Assembly: GCA_036264135.1 (NCBI GenBank)
Contig: DATARN010000218.1
Location: 1 to 11,527, forward strand
Direction: 5' to 3'
DNA from: DATARN01 sp036264135
GTDB lineage: Bacteria > Actinomycetota > Acidimicrobiia > Acidimicrobiales > Palsa-688
DNA: 11,527 nt
Positions 1-7,410 of this stretch are shown in pieces. Below the pieces are notes generated by a model. The model was not told where the DNA came from, made no database searches, and worked only from the letters and a program-made list of their open reading frames with translations. Made by a program: the position numbers and the translations under genes. Within the stretch, counting starts at the first letter, position 1. Each line of letters opens with the position of its first letter.

Positions 1-788
1 TGGCGCGCTTCACCGGACCGGCGCCGGTGCCCGGCAGCCTCACAGGCGCCACGGTGCTTCACCAGATCGGCGACCTGCCGCCCCGCTACGTGGTGTCCTG
101 TTCGGAACTAATTCACACCCCGAGCATCGGCCGCTGCCCCCCGGGCGTGGCGGCGGTGACGATCGCCGCCAACCTCTTTCTCAACGATGTCAACAGCCAG
201 ACGCGGCTGGCCACGACCACCTGGCCCCCCGCCGCGGTGGCGCTGCAGGACCTCCCTGTCGGTGGCGTGGTGGTGGAGACCGATGGGAAAAAGGGGGCGG
301 TGGAGCGGGAACGCACCGCGCTGGAACTGGCGTTTCCCGGTCAGGCCCCGCCGGCGAGGCTCAGCGAAATCAGTGCCCAAAAGAACCGTCAGACCCTCGA
401 GTTGCAACAGCTGACCAATGTGGTCATGGTCGTCAGCCTTGTCGTCGCCGGTTGCAGCCTGGCCGTCAGTGTCACCGGCGGGGTCACCGAACGTAAACGC
501 CCCTTCAGCCTGCTGCGCCTGACCGGCGTTCCCCTCGGCGTCCTGCGCCGGGTCGTGGCGGTGGAAGCGGCCGCTCCCTTGCTGGTCATTTCCGTGGTCG
601 CGATCGCCATGGGCTTCCTCTCGGCCGGCCTCTTTCTGCGCGCCCAACTCGGCGAGTCGCTCCAGCCGCCTGGGCTGGGCTTCTACGTCCTCGTCACCGC
701 CGGGCTGGCCGCATCTCTGGCCATCATCGCCTCGACGTTCCCCGTCATCGAGAGGATCACCGGCCCCGAGGTGGCTCGGAACGAATAG
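1..788 (+). CDS. FtsX/MacB-like ABC transporter permease, C-terminal part (5' truncated)
   Basis: The frame is open from base 3 to the TAG at 786-788 and runs off the left edge, so the start is missing; a GTG at 27 is in frame but is not taken as the true start. The last ~125 residues show the FtsX-like permease layout. A hydrophobic segment (TNVVMVVSLVVAGCSL) is followed by the cytoplasmic motif ERKRPFSLLRLTGVPLGVLR, which matches the 'ERRREfglLRaiGa' coupling region of the family. Two further membrane segments and a short polar tail follow. The region before the first segment is soluble and probably belongs to the extracytoplasmic domain. Proteins of this kind work with a separate ATPase, moving lipids, peptides or drugs or acting as mechanotransmission complexes; the partner would lie upstream, outside the window. 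The substrate cannot be inferred. The gene converges on the PEP carboxylase gene with a 20-bp gap. Confidence 0.85.
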   Translation, partial: ARFTGPAPVPGSLTGATVLHQIGDLPPRYVVSCSELIHTPSIGRCPPGVAAVTIAANLFLNDVNSQTRLATTTWPPAAVALQDLPVGGVVVETDGKKGAVERERTALELAFPGQAPPARLSEISAQKNRQTLELQQLTNVVMVVSLVVAGCSLAVSVTGGVTERKRPFSLLRLTGVPLGVLRRVVAVEAAAPLLVISVVAIAMGFLSAGLFLRAQLGESLQPPGLGFYVLVTAGLAASLAIIASTFPVIERITGPEVARNE

Positions 789-808
789 CCGTCGTCCTAT
801 TTCCGGCT

Positions 809-3538
809 TCAACCGGTATTGCGAAGGCCGGCGGCGATACCGTTTATGGTGATAAGGAGGGCTCGGCGCAGCAATGGGTCATCTTTTCCCATCCTCCATC
901 GTGAGAGGAGATTTACCTGGAGGTGGCTGATCGGATCGAGATAGCTGTCGCGCACTGACAACGTCCGTTCCAAAATCGGTTGCGATTCCAGCAACCGCGC
1001 TTCGCCGGTGATGGCGAGGACCTGGGCGACCGTTTCCTCGTATTCTGCCTCGAGACGTTTGAACAGGTAGTGCAACGAGGGATCGACCAGTCGGTCGACA
1101 TATCGGTGGGCGATGCGCAGGTCGACTTTGGCCAGGACCATTTCCACGTTCGAGATGAACGTGCGGAAGAAGTTCCATTCGCCGTACATGTCATTGATGG
1201 CGCCGCCATGGCCCTCGGCGCGCGCCGCCGCCAATCCGCTGCCGACGCCGAACCAGCCGGGAACGATTTGCCGTGACTGCGTCCACGCGAATACCCAGGG
1301 AATGGCCCGCAGGGCGTTGATGTCGTTGCCCCCGGGGCGGCGCGAGGGCCGGCTGCCGATATTGAGCTCGCTCAGCTCGTCGAGGGGTGTCGACGCCCGG
1401 ATGTATTCCGCCAGGCCGGGATCTTCGATCAGGGCCCGGTAGCTGGCGGCGGCGGCCGCCGAGACGGCGTCCATCGTCTGGTCCCACGCCGCCAGCACGT
1501 CGAGGTCGAGGCGGGAGGTCTGGTGGAGCACGGTGGCTTCGGTCACCGCGGCCAAAGCCAGGTCGAGATTGTGGCGCGCCATGTTGGGGAGCAGGTACTT
1601 GTCGGAGATGACCTCGCCCTGCTCGGTGAGTTTCATGACGCCTTGGAGGACGCCGAAGGGCTGCGCCATGACGGCGTCGTGGGTCGGTCCCCCGCCCCGC
1701 CCCACGGTGCCCCCGCGGCCGTGGAACAGCCGCAGCAGCACGCCGTGTCGGCGGGCCACGTCACGGAGGAAGCGCTGCGCCCGGTGGATCTCCCACTGCG
1801 ACGTGGTGATGCCCGCCTCCTTGTTGGAGTCGCTGTAGCCGAGCATCACCTCCTGGATGTCGCCGCGGAGCCGCACGACTTTCCGGTAGGCGGGCTCGCA
1901 CAGCAGCTGGTCGAGCAGCTCGCCCGCCGAGCGCAACTCCTCGATCGTTTCCAGCAGAGGGACGAATCCGATGCGGGCCACGCCGAGATGGAGATCCACC
2001 AACCCCGCTTCCCGGGCCAAGATGGCCGCCGCCAGCACGTCGTGGGGCCCCTTGGTCATGGACACGATGTAGCTCTCGAGGGTTCCCGGGCCGAAGCGGT
2101 CCAGAATGGCCCGCAGGGTCGTGAACAGGGCGAAGGTGTCGGCGGTCTCACCGCTGAGGGCGGGAATGGGCCCCATGAGCGAGCGATGATTCTCCAACTC
2201 GCGGCTGAGGAGTCGGCGTCGCTCCTGGCGGTCCAGCGTCGCGTACGGCACGCCCAGTTCGCCCAGCCGGTCAACGGCGGCGGCTACCACATCCTGATGG
2301 CGTTCCGAGTGCTCACGGATGTCCATGGTGGCCAGCTGGAACCCGAAGGTCGTGACCGCCCGGATCAGCCGGAGTAGCAGGCCGTCGGCGACCAGCTCGC
2401 CGCGGTGGGCCAGGAGCGACCGGCGGATCACCGCCAGGTCGTCGAGGAGGTCGCCGGCGTCGCGGTACTCGTCGGCGGCCACGTAGGTGCGCCCGTCGGA
2501 GAGCCGGTCGAGTGTCTTGCCCAGCCGGGCCAGCATGAACGACGCCTTGAGGCGGTAGGGCTCCTCGGCGTTCAGCCTTCCGAAGCGGCGCACCACGTCG
2601 GGCATCAACTGGCCGTCGAGGGCCAGGCTCTCCGTCAGCTCGTCGGACACCCCGACGATCTCGGTTGAGGTGCTCAGCTCGGTGATGAGGGTGTCGAGGC
2701 GGCCCATGAGGATGCGGATCCCGAGCTCGTGCTGGCGGGCCAGCACGCTTACCGTCACCTCGGGGGTCACGTTGGGGTTGCCGTCCCGGTCGCCCGCCAC
2801 CCAGGTGCCGAAGCGCAGCGGGCGGGCAGTGGTCGGCAGCTCGATGCCCAGCCCGCGCAGCTCGGCGACGAAATCGTCGACGACGAGGGGGACGACGTTG
2901 CGGGCCAGGTCGTCGAGGTAATAGTTGACGGCACCGGCCTCGTCCACGGGGGTGGGTCGTTCCCGGCGCAGCTCGTCGGTCTCCCAGAGCAGGTCGATGA
3001 TCTCGGCCAGCTGGCCGTCGATGGCGGTCTGGTCGGCCGCCGGGCTGCGATGGCGCACCTCCAGCAGTTCGCCGATGCGGCGCAACTTGGTCAGCACCGA
3101 CCGGCGGGCCACCTCGGTGGGATGGGCGGTGAACACCGGGCGCAGCTCGATGCGCGCCGCGACGGCGGCCAGATCGGCGACGGCGTCGGGGTCGGCGGCC
3201 ACCCGGCGGATCATCTGGTGGATGGCGCTGCCGCGGGTGACCCGCAGACGGTCGAGGGTCGACGCCCGGTGCACCTGTTCGGCGGTGTTGGCCAGATGGA
3301 AGTACATGGCGAAGGCCCGGGCCAGCCAGATGGCGGTTTCCAGGTCCGAGCCCTGCAGCACCGCGGCCAGCTCATCGGACCCGCCGGTGTGCGGAGCCCG
3401 GCGGCTGAGCTCGCGCACCTTTTCCACCCGCGCCAGCAGGTCGGGGCCGACCTGGCGCACCAGTGTCTGACCGAGGAAGGACCCGAGCAGGCGGATGTCC
3501 GCCCGGAGGGCGCTGTCAGACTCCAATTCGGCGACCAT
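809..3538 (-). CDS. ppc: Phosphoenolpyruvate carboxylase
   Basis: A cytosolic enzyme that carboxylates phosphoenolpyruvate with bicarbonate to oxaloacetate and phosphate, refilling the TCA cycle. The 909-residue product has normal family length. Signatures in order: FTAHPTE at 136-142 with the catalytic His139; the TWVAGDRDGNPNVTPE block; VMLGYSDSNKEAG with Lys573; FHGRGGTVGRGGGP at 605-618 with His606, Arg608 and Arg614; the IGSRPSRRPGG...LRAIPWVFAWTQ block; and the C-terminal LRNTG. These match the E. coli residues Lys546, His579, Arg581 and Arg587 in order and spacing. The Arg in SVRDSYLDP and the terminal Asn suggest the aspartate/malate inhibitor site is kept. The start is the ATG at 3538 (MVAELESD). 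The frame stays open for 256 more codons upstream, but that stretch lies antisense to the ABC ATPase and has no PEPC homology. No good Shine-Dalgarno precedes the start. Divergent from the exporter operon. Confidence 0.97.
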   Translation of the reverse strand: MVAELESDSALRADIRLLGSFLGQTLVRQVGPDLLARVEKVRELSRRAPHTGGSDELAAVLQGSDLETAIWLARAFAMYFHLANTAEQVHRASTLDRLRVTRGSAIHQMIRRVAADPDAVADLAAVAARIELRPVFTAHPTEVARRSVLTKLRRIGELLEVRHRSPAADQTAIDGQLAEIIDLLWETDELRRERPTPVDEAGAVNYYLDDLARNVVPLVVDDFVAELRGLGIELPTTARPLRFGTWVAGDRDGNPNVTPEVTVSVLARQHELGIRILMGRLDTLITELSTSTEIVGVSDELTESLALDGQLMPDVVRRFGRLNAEEPYRLKASFMLARLGKTLDRLSDGRTYVAADEYRDAGDLLDDLAVIRRSLLAHRGELVADGLLLRLIRAVTTFGFQLATMDIREHSERHQDVVAAAVDRLGELGVPYATLDRQERRRLLSRELENHRSLMGPIPALSGETADTFALFTTLRAILDRFGPGTLESYIVSMTKGPHDVLAAAILAREAGLVDLHLGVARIGFVPLLETIEELRSAGELLDQLLCEPAYRKVVRLRGDIQEVMLGYSDSNKEAGITTSQWEIHRAQRFLRDVARRHGVLLRLFHGRGGTVGRGGGPTHDAVMAQPFGVLQGVMKLTEQGEVISDKYLLPNMARHNLDLALAAVTEATVLHQTSRLDLDVLAAWDQTMDAVSAAAAASYRALIEDPGLAEYIRASTPLDELSELNIGSRPSRRPGGNDINALRAIPWVFAWTQSRQIVPGWFGVGSGLAAARAEGHGGAINDMYGEWNFFRTFISNVEMVLAKVDLRIAHRYVDRLVDPSLHYLFKRLEAEYEETVAQVLAITGEARLLESQPILERTLSVRDSYLDPISHLQVNLLSRWRMGKDDPLLRRALLITINGIAAGLRNTG

Positions 3539-3594
3539 CCCGACAGTCTCGCGGGCGTTCGGGGGCCTCTCGTTCACGGCCTGGCAAAAAGGGC

Positions 3595-3626
3595 TTGACA
3601 TTGACCTCGCGTCAACCCAGGACGAT
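3595..3626 (+). promoter_or_regulatory. Candidate MerR-type promoter and operator of the exporter operon
   Basis: A perfect -35 hexamer TTGACA lies at 3595-3600. A weaker -10-like GACGAT lies at 3621-3626, giving a 20-bp spacer, the long spacing typical of MerR-family targets. Inside the spacer is a perfect inverted repeat TTGAC-ctcgc-GTCAA (3601-3615). The last gene of the operon encodes a MerR-family regulator, so autoregulation through this site is the natural inference. The -10 ends only 6 bases before the ATG at 3633, so transcription could start at or near the A of the start codon, giving a leaderless message. The alternative is that AGGA at 3619-3622 acts as a ribosome binding site at long spacing. 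The -10 match is weak (3 of 6), which limits confidence. Confidence 0.5.
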
Positions 3627-3632
3627 GGCGCC

Positions 3633-4649
3633 ATGACGACACTGCGCAATGCCCCACCGGCGATTGAGGTCCACGGTTTGCGAAAAGCATTCGGTGACCA
3701 GCTGGTTCTCGACAACATCGACCTGGAGGTGGGGGAGGGGACGATCTTCGCCTTGCTGGGCCCGAATGGGTCGGGGAAGACGACGACCGTGCGGATCCTT
3801 TCCACTCTGCTGCCTGCCGACGCCGGCGCCATGCGGGTGGCTGGGCACGACGTGGCCCGCCAGCCCGACGCCGTCCGCAAGGCGATCGGCGTCACCGGCC
3901 AGTTCTCGGCGGTGGACAAGCTGCTCACCGGGCGGGAGAACCTGACGATGATGGCCGACCTGGCCCATCTGGGGCGAGCCGAGGGCCGGCGGCGGGTCAC
4001 CGAGTTGCTGGGCCGATTCGACCTGGCCGAGGCGGCCGACAAGACGGCGGCCACGTTTTCTGGCGGCATGCGCCGCCGTCTCGACCTGGCCATGACCCTG
4101 GTCGGCTCGCCGCGGGTCATCTTCCTCGACGAACCCACCACCGGCCTCGATCCGAGGGGCCGCCACGCCGTGTGGGAGATGGTGCGCACCTTGGTGGCCG
4201 CCGACGGTGTCACCATCTTCTTGACCACCCAGTACCTCGACGAGGCCGACCAGCTCGCCGACCACGTGGCGGTCCTGGATCGGGGCGTGCTGGTGGCCCA
4301 GGGCACGCCGGCGCAGCTGAAGCGCCGTGTCCCCGGTGGTCACATCCGCCTCGAGTTCCCCGACGCCACCCAGTTGGACGCCGCCGCCCGCCTCCTGGCC
4401 ACGGCCCGACGCAACGACGAGACGCTCAGCCTGGAGGTGCCGGCCGACGGCAGCGTCACTGCGGTGCGTTCCCTGCTGGTCGAGCTCGACCGGCACGCCA
4501 TCGGCGTCGAAGGCCTTTCGATCCACACCCCCGATCTCGACGACGTCTTTTTCGCCGTGACGGGGCACGCCACCGCGGCCGCCCCCACGGCGGCCACGAC
4601 CTCGGCGGCGGTCCCGACGGCGGGCGTCTCGGCGGGGAGCGCCCGATGA
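3633..4649 (+). CDS. DrrA-family ABC exporter ATP-binding protein
   Basis: A 338-residue cytoplasmic ATPase that powers export by the membrane partner encoded next. Walker A GPNGSGKT at 43-50, Q-loop Gln90, signature FSGGM at 142-146, Walker B VIFLDEP at 162-168 and a D-loop GLDP are all intact. The switch position reads LTTQYLDEADQLAD, with Gln200 instead of the usual His; this Gln is typical of the daunorubicin-resistance DrrA group and is not a defect. A C-terminal regulatory domain (about 230-310) follows, then an Ala/Thr-rich low-complexity tail of about 26 residues. The chosen start is the ATG at 3633 (MTTLRNAP), just after the promoter; the frame is open upstream into the divergent region without homology. 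The stop overlaps the next start as ATGA, implying translational coupling. Substrate unknown: antibiotic, lipid and other hydrophobic compounds are known for the family. Confidence 0.93.
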   Translation: MTTLRNAPPAIEVHGLRKAFGDQLVLDNIDLEVGEGTIFALLGPNGSGKTTTVRILSTLLPADAGAMRVAGHDVARQPDAVRKAIGVTGQFSAVDKLLTGRENLTMMADLAHLGRAEGRRRVTELLGRFDLAEAADKTAATFSGGMRRRLDLAMTLVGSPRVIFLDEPTTGLDPRGRHAVWEMVRTLVAADGVTIFLTTQYLDEADQLADHVAVLDRGVLVAQGTPAQLKRRVPGGHIRLEFPDATQLDAAARLLATARRNDETLSLEVPADGSVTAVRSLLVELDRHAIGVEGLSIHTPDLDDVFFAVTGHATAAAPTAATTSAAVPTAGVSAGSAR

Positions 4650-5437
4650 CCGCGGCCCGGGACACCTGGACCATGGTGCGCCGCAACCTGCGCCACATGC
4701 AGCGCTACCCCTCCCTGACGTTCATGCTCGTCCTGATGCCGGTCGTCTTCCTGCTGCTCTTTGTGGACGTGTTCGGCACGACCCTCGGCAACGGCCTCGG
4801 CCAGCTGGCCCGAGGTCGCGGCGCCTACGCCAACTACGTCACGCCCGCGATCCTGCTGCTCACCGTGGCCACCGCATCCACGGCGACGGCGATTTCGGTC
4901 GCCACCGACATGACCGAGGGCATCATCGACCGGTTCCGCACCATGGCGATCTGGCGTCCCTCGGTACTCGCCGGCCACGTCGTCGGCAGCATGGTCCAGG
5001 CCCTGCTGACCGTGGTGGTCGTCACCCTGGTCGCCGTGATGGTCGGATTCCGACCCGCCGGCACAGCTCTCGGGTGGGTGGCGGCGGTCGGTGTCCTGGT
5101 GATGATCATCTTCGCGCTCACCTGGCTGTCGGTCGCCCTCGGGCTGGCGGCCAAGACGGTTGAGGCGGCCAGCAACAGCCCCATGTTCCTGACCCTGCTG
5201 CCCTTCCTCGGCAGCGGCTTCGTCCCGGCCAGTTCGATGCCGACCGCCCTGCGGATCTTCGCCACCTACCAACCGTTCACCGCCTTCACCGACACCCTGC
5301 GGGGACTGCTCAGCGGTGGCGCCATTGGCAACCATGCCCTGGTCAGCGTCGGGTGGTGCGCCGCCATCGCGGCCGCTGGTTACGTTTGGGCGGTGACCCG
5401 CTACAACTCGACCGCCGTGGTGGTGCGGGCGCAATGA
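4646..5437 (+). CDS. DrrB-like ABC-2 type exporter permease
   Basis: A 263-residue membrane protein with six predicted helices at about 24-43, 63-85, 110-134, 143-167, 179-196 and 231-251. The family motifs are visible: EGIIDRFRTMAIWRPSVLAGH after helix 2, and the conserved block GSGFVPASSMPTALRIFATYQPFT before the last helix, typical of ABC-2 exporters of the DrrB type. It would dimerise and pair with the ATPase encoded immediately upstream. The start is the ATG at 4646, with GGGGAG at 4634-4639 as ribosome binding site six bases away. The frame extends upstream to 4172, but that part only shadows the ATPase gene. The gene overlaps both neighbours by 4 bp (ATGA at each end), so the three genes are very likely one transcript. 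Confidence 0.92.
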   Translation: MTAARDTWTMVRRNLRHMQRYPSLTFMLVLMPVVFLLLFVDVFGTTLGNGLGQLARGRGAYANYVTPAILLLTVATASTATAISVATDMTEGIIDRFRTMAIWRPSVLAGHVVGSMVQALLTVVVVTLVAVMVGFRPAGTALGWVAAVGVLVMIIFALTWLSVALGLAAKTVEAASNSPMFLTLLPFLGSGFVPASSMPTALRIFATYQPFTAFTDTLRGLLSGGAIGNHALVSVGWCAAIAAAGYVWAVTRYNSTAVVVRAQ

Positions 5438-6261
5438 GCGCTCCTCTGCCGGCGGGCCGATCGGGCCACCAGGCCGGTGCCGTCCTCACCATCGGCGAGC
5501 TGGCGACCCATGTCGGCGTCACCGTGCGGGCCATCCGCCACTACCACCAGCGGGGCCTGCTGGCCGAGCCGGTCCGGGATGCCTCCGGTTACCGCCGCTA
5601 CGGCCTGCAAGCCGTCGTGGACCTCATCCGGATCAAGACGCTGGCGGCCGCGGGTGTGCCCCTGAGCCGCATCCGCCAGCTCCTCGACGCGGGACCGGAG
5701 GAGTTCGCCCAGGCGGTGGCCGACATCGACCACAACCTGGAGCGGCGGGTCGGTGAGATCCAACAGCTGCGCCGGGAGTTGGGCGAGTTGATGAGCGGCG
5801 AGCGCCTGGTTCTGCCAGCCGAGGTCGCAGCGCTCCTCGAGCAGATGCGCGCCCTCGGTGTCCGGGAAAGCACCGTCGCCCTCGAACGCGACGGGTGGAC
5901 GCTGCTCATGGGGTTGGCCCAAGACCATGTCGCGGAGTGGGCGGCGCAGAAGAGCGCCGCCCTCGCTGATCCCGATTTCCAACGGGTCTACCTGGAGTGG
6001 GAGGAGGCCTACGACTGGGACCCCGACGATCCCCGCCTCCTCGACTTGGCGGCGGCCGCGGCGTCGTGGCTGGAGGTGCAGCCGCCCCGCCCTATGCCCT
6101 CCTCTGACGACGCCGGCCTCGCCGCCGCCAACCGCCTGCTGGCCGCCCAGATGAGCACGGCGTCACCGGCGTGGCGCCGCCTCGAGGAGCTCTACCAGGC
6201 CCACCTCACCACCGCCGCCGTCCCGGCGGTGCGCAACGCCGCTCAGCTGCCGTCGGGGTAA
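5434..6261 (+). CDS. MerR-family transcriptional regulator
   Basis: A 275-residue DNA-binding regulator. The winged helix-turn-helix starts at about residue 18 (LTIGELATHVGVTVRAIRHYHQRGLL) and continues with the wing motif RDASGYRRYGLQAVVDLIRIKTLAAAGVPLSRI, which is diagnostic for MerR proteins. A coiled-coil dimerisation helix follows (about 85-115, LERRVGEIQQLRREL). The remaining ~160 residues are helical with no recognised ligand domain and no Cys cluster, so a metal sensor is unlikely and an organic effector or drug is more plausible. The start is the ATG at 5434, which overlaps the permease stop as ATGA; translation is probably coupled because no strong Shine-Dalgarno is present. As the last gene of the exporter operon it probably controls the MerR-like promoter at 3595-3626. 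It converges on the next minus-strand gene, 27 bp away. Confidence 0.9.
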   Translation: MSAPLPAGRSGHQAGAVLTIGELATHVGVTVRAIRHYHQRGLLAEPVRDASGYRRYGLQAVVDLIRIKTLAAAGVPLSRIRQLLDAGPEEFAQAVADIDHNLERRVGEIQQLRRELGELMSGERLVLPAEVAALLEQMRALGVRESTVALERDGWTLLMGLAQDHVAEWAAQKSAALADPDFQRVYLEWEEAYDWDPDDPRLLDLAAAAASWLEVQPPRPMPSSDDAGLAAANRLLAAQMSTASPAWRRLEELYQAHLTTAAVPAVRNAAQLPSG

Positions 6262-6279
6262 CCCCCGCGGGACGGTGAT

Positions 6280-6300
6280 CTGGCGGCGCTATGCCGCCAG
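6280..6300. terminator. Hairpin between convergent genes, possible bidirectional terminator
   Basis: A perfect 8-bp stem CTGGCGGC/GCCGCCAG closes a 5-base loop (gctat). It sits 18 bp past the MerR stop and includes the stop codon of the minus-strand gene ending at 6289. There is no T-run on either side, so it is not a canonical intrinsic terminator. It could still act as one, as GC-rich actinobacteria often lack U-tracts, or as an RNA 3' end stabiliser. Confidence 0.35.
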
Positions 6301-6567
6301 GCGGGTCAACAGCTCGTCGTAGAAGTCGGGATAGTGCTGCGCGACCTGGTCGAGGGGGAAATGCTCCCAGATCGAGGTGGACGGCTCCCGGTCGAGCAGG
6401 AACCCGATCGTCTGGCGCACCACCTCCACCGGGTCGGCGTCGGCGATCCCGAGGTCGTCCAGCAGCTCCGGCTCCACCGCCACCCGGTGGCCGGTCGTGA
6501 TGTCACCCTCGGTGATCTTCACGCCGTAGCGGTCATTGCCAAGGGCGGTGACGACGATCGAGGTCAT
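6289..6567 (-). CDS. Conserved hypothetical protein, 92 residues
   Basis: A small acidic soluble protein with no signal peptide or membrane segment. The N-terminal half looks like a beta-rich unit (IVVTALGNDRYGVKITEGDITTGHRVAV), followed by a short helix and the block TIGFLLDREPSTSIWEHFPLDQVAQHYPDF. The pattern 'FLLxREPxxSI...FxLxxIxxYFPxY' resembles small uncharacterised proteins I recall from actinobacteria and archaea; the function is unknown. The chosen start is the ATG at 6567. The frame opens 20 codons upstream, but that would overlap the preceding gene. Only 7 bp separate it from the DUF2267 gene upstream, so it is probably the last gene of a three-gene minus-strand operon. The Shine-Dalgarno is weak. 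Confidence 0.72.
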   Translation of the reverse strand: MTSIVVTALGNDRYGVKITEGDITTGHRVAVEPELLDDLGIADADPVEVVRQTIGFLLDREPSTSIWEHFPLDQVAQHYPDFYDELLTRLAA

Positions 6568-6574
6568 GACCGGC

Positions 6575-6949
6575 TCACGCCAGGAGGTCCTCGTACGTTC
6601 GAGGCAACTGCGCGGCGATGTCGTCACGCTCGCCCTCGGAGATGGCGGCGGTGACGGTGGTGAGGACGGCGACGGCGTGCCGGTGGGCTTGGGCCAGTGT
6701 CAGATCGCGGCCCTCCCGGGCCGCCACCCGCCGGTCGAACTCTTCGATCCCGAAACGCTCGCCCCGCCCCTCGATAGGGAGGGCGAGCGCCAGCTCGGGA
6801 GGCAACTGCGCCGCCAGATTGGCCGGCTCGCGTCCCGCCAAGCGCTCGCCCAGCACGGAAAGCACGGCTTCGGCCGCCACCTCGGCCTCGGCGCGATCGC
6901 CGAACTCACCCGCTCGCTGGATGGCCTTCACCATTTGGTCGTAGTTCAT
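6575..6949 (-). CDS. DUF2267 family protein
   Basis: The 124-residue product starts MNYDQMVKAIQRAGEFGD and continues with AEAVLSVLGERLAGREPANLAAQLPPELA. It closes with EGERDDIAAQLPRTYEDLLA, the repeated 'LaaqLP' architecture of DUF2267. The family forms a helical bundle with two related halves and has no assigned biochemical activity. The start is the ATG at 6949, supported by the strong ribosome binding site GGGGAGGAAGA directly before it. A GTG- or ATG-led extension to 6994 would only add residues shadowing the upstream gene. The start overlaps the stop of the DUF2795 gene as ATGA (6946-6949), so the two are translationally coupled. No signal peptide. Confidence 0.88.
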   Translation of the reverse strand: MNYDQMVKAIQRAGEFGDRAEAEVAAEAVLSVLGERLAGREPANLAAQLPPELALALPIEGRGERFGIEEFDRRVAAREGRDLTLAQAHRHAVAVLTTVTAAISEGERDDIAAQLPRTYEDLLA

Positions 6950-7341
6950 TCTTCCTCCCCCCGGCGCTCGGGATGACCCCCGATCGCCTCCCACACGTCC
7001 TCGACATTGGCGAAGCGGCCCTGTTCCGGGAGTTGTCGCAGCCAGCCGAGGACCTCGTCAGGCGCGTATTCCTCCTCGGCAACAGCGAGCAGGGCCGCCC
7101 GGTCGGCAGGAAACACCGACGGCCGCACCGAGGCCGCCAATGTGGCGCGCTGGTCCAGTTCCTCGTCGGTGAGGGGGCCGGGCGGCGGCAGGGGGCGGGT
7201 GTTGGCGTCGGGGATCGGGCCTTCCTGGAACCGGTCCTCGTCGGCGCGGGATTCGACGGGGGCGCCCTGCAGCATGGAACGGACCTCGTGTTCCATCTCG
7301 TCGTCCAGCCGCGGCGAATGCTTATCGCTCTGCCGGTCCAT
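6946..7341 (-). CDS. DUF2795 family protein
   Basis: A 131-residue soluble protein with two parts. The N-terminal part (HSPRLDDEMEHEVRSMLQG followed by APVESRADEDRFQEG) is the usual acidic leader of actinobacterial DUF2795 proteins. The C-terminal part (about 75-125: TLAASVRPSVFPADRAALLAVA, then DEVLGWLRQLPEQGRFANVEDVWEAIG) is the DUF2795 domain itself, a small helical unit of unknown function. The start is the ATG at 7341 (MDRQSDK). A second Met at residue 16 (MEHEV) is possible but less likely, because relatives carry the 'SPRLD' segment. The frame continues upstream to 7584, but that section is built from the intergenic repeats and is not counted. First gene of the operon with DUF2267 and the 92-residue protein. 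Confidence 0.82.
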   Translation of the reverse strand: MDRQSDKHSPRLDDEMEHEVRSMLQGAPVESRADEDRFQEGPIPDANTRPLPPPGPLTDEELDQRATLAASVRPSVFPADRAALLAVAEEEYAPDEVLGWLRQLPEQGRFANVEDVWEAIGGHPERRGEEE

Positions 7342-7350
7342 GATGTGAGA

Positions 7351-7356
7351 ATTGTC
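7351..7356 (-). promoter_or_regulatory. Possible -10 element of the DUF2795 operon
   Basis: On the minus strand GACAAT ends 9 bases before the ATG at 7341, matching 4 of 6 consensus positions. The expected start of transcription would leave a leader of only two or three bases. No good -35 is seen 16-18 bp further up. The purine-rich GGGAGGGGGA lies just upstream of the hexamer, about 14 or more bases from the ATG, rather far for a ribosome binding site. Confidence 0.25.
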
Positions 7357-7410
7357 CCCCTCCCGGGGCGGCCGAAACCCGCGTCGTCGCGTGGCCGCCT
7401 TGCTCGGGGC

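Noticed and set aside
814..842. CGGTAT/ATACCG inverted repeat near the end of ppc as a terminator
   Set aside because: Only 6-bp arms with a 17-base loop inside the coding sequence and no T-run; likely chance.
1523..2377. Plus-strand 284-codon frame
   Set aside because: Antisense to the PEP carboxylase core motifs; His/Gln/Arg-rich with no domain.
2729..3598. Plus-strand 289-codon frame
   Set aside because: Shadow of the N-terminal part of PEP carboxylase; composition biased and no recognisable fold.
3539..4306. N-terminal extension of the PEP carboxylase frame by 256 codons
   Set aside because: It lies antisense to the ABC ATPase, has no family similarity, is Arg/Ser/Thr-rich as expected of a shadow frame, and the ATG at 3538 gives normal enzyme length.
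4172..4645. Longer version of the permease starting at 4172
   Set aside because: The extra part is the ATPase gene in another frame; the ATG at 4646 has a ribosome binding site and matches family length.
4340..5434. Minus-strand 364-codon frame
   Set aside because: Antisense to the permease and the ATPase end; His/Gly/Gln-rich with no membrane segment or domain.
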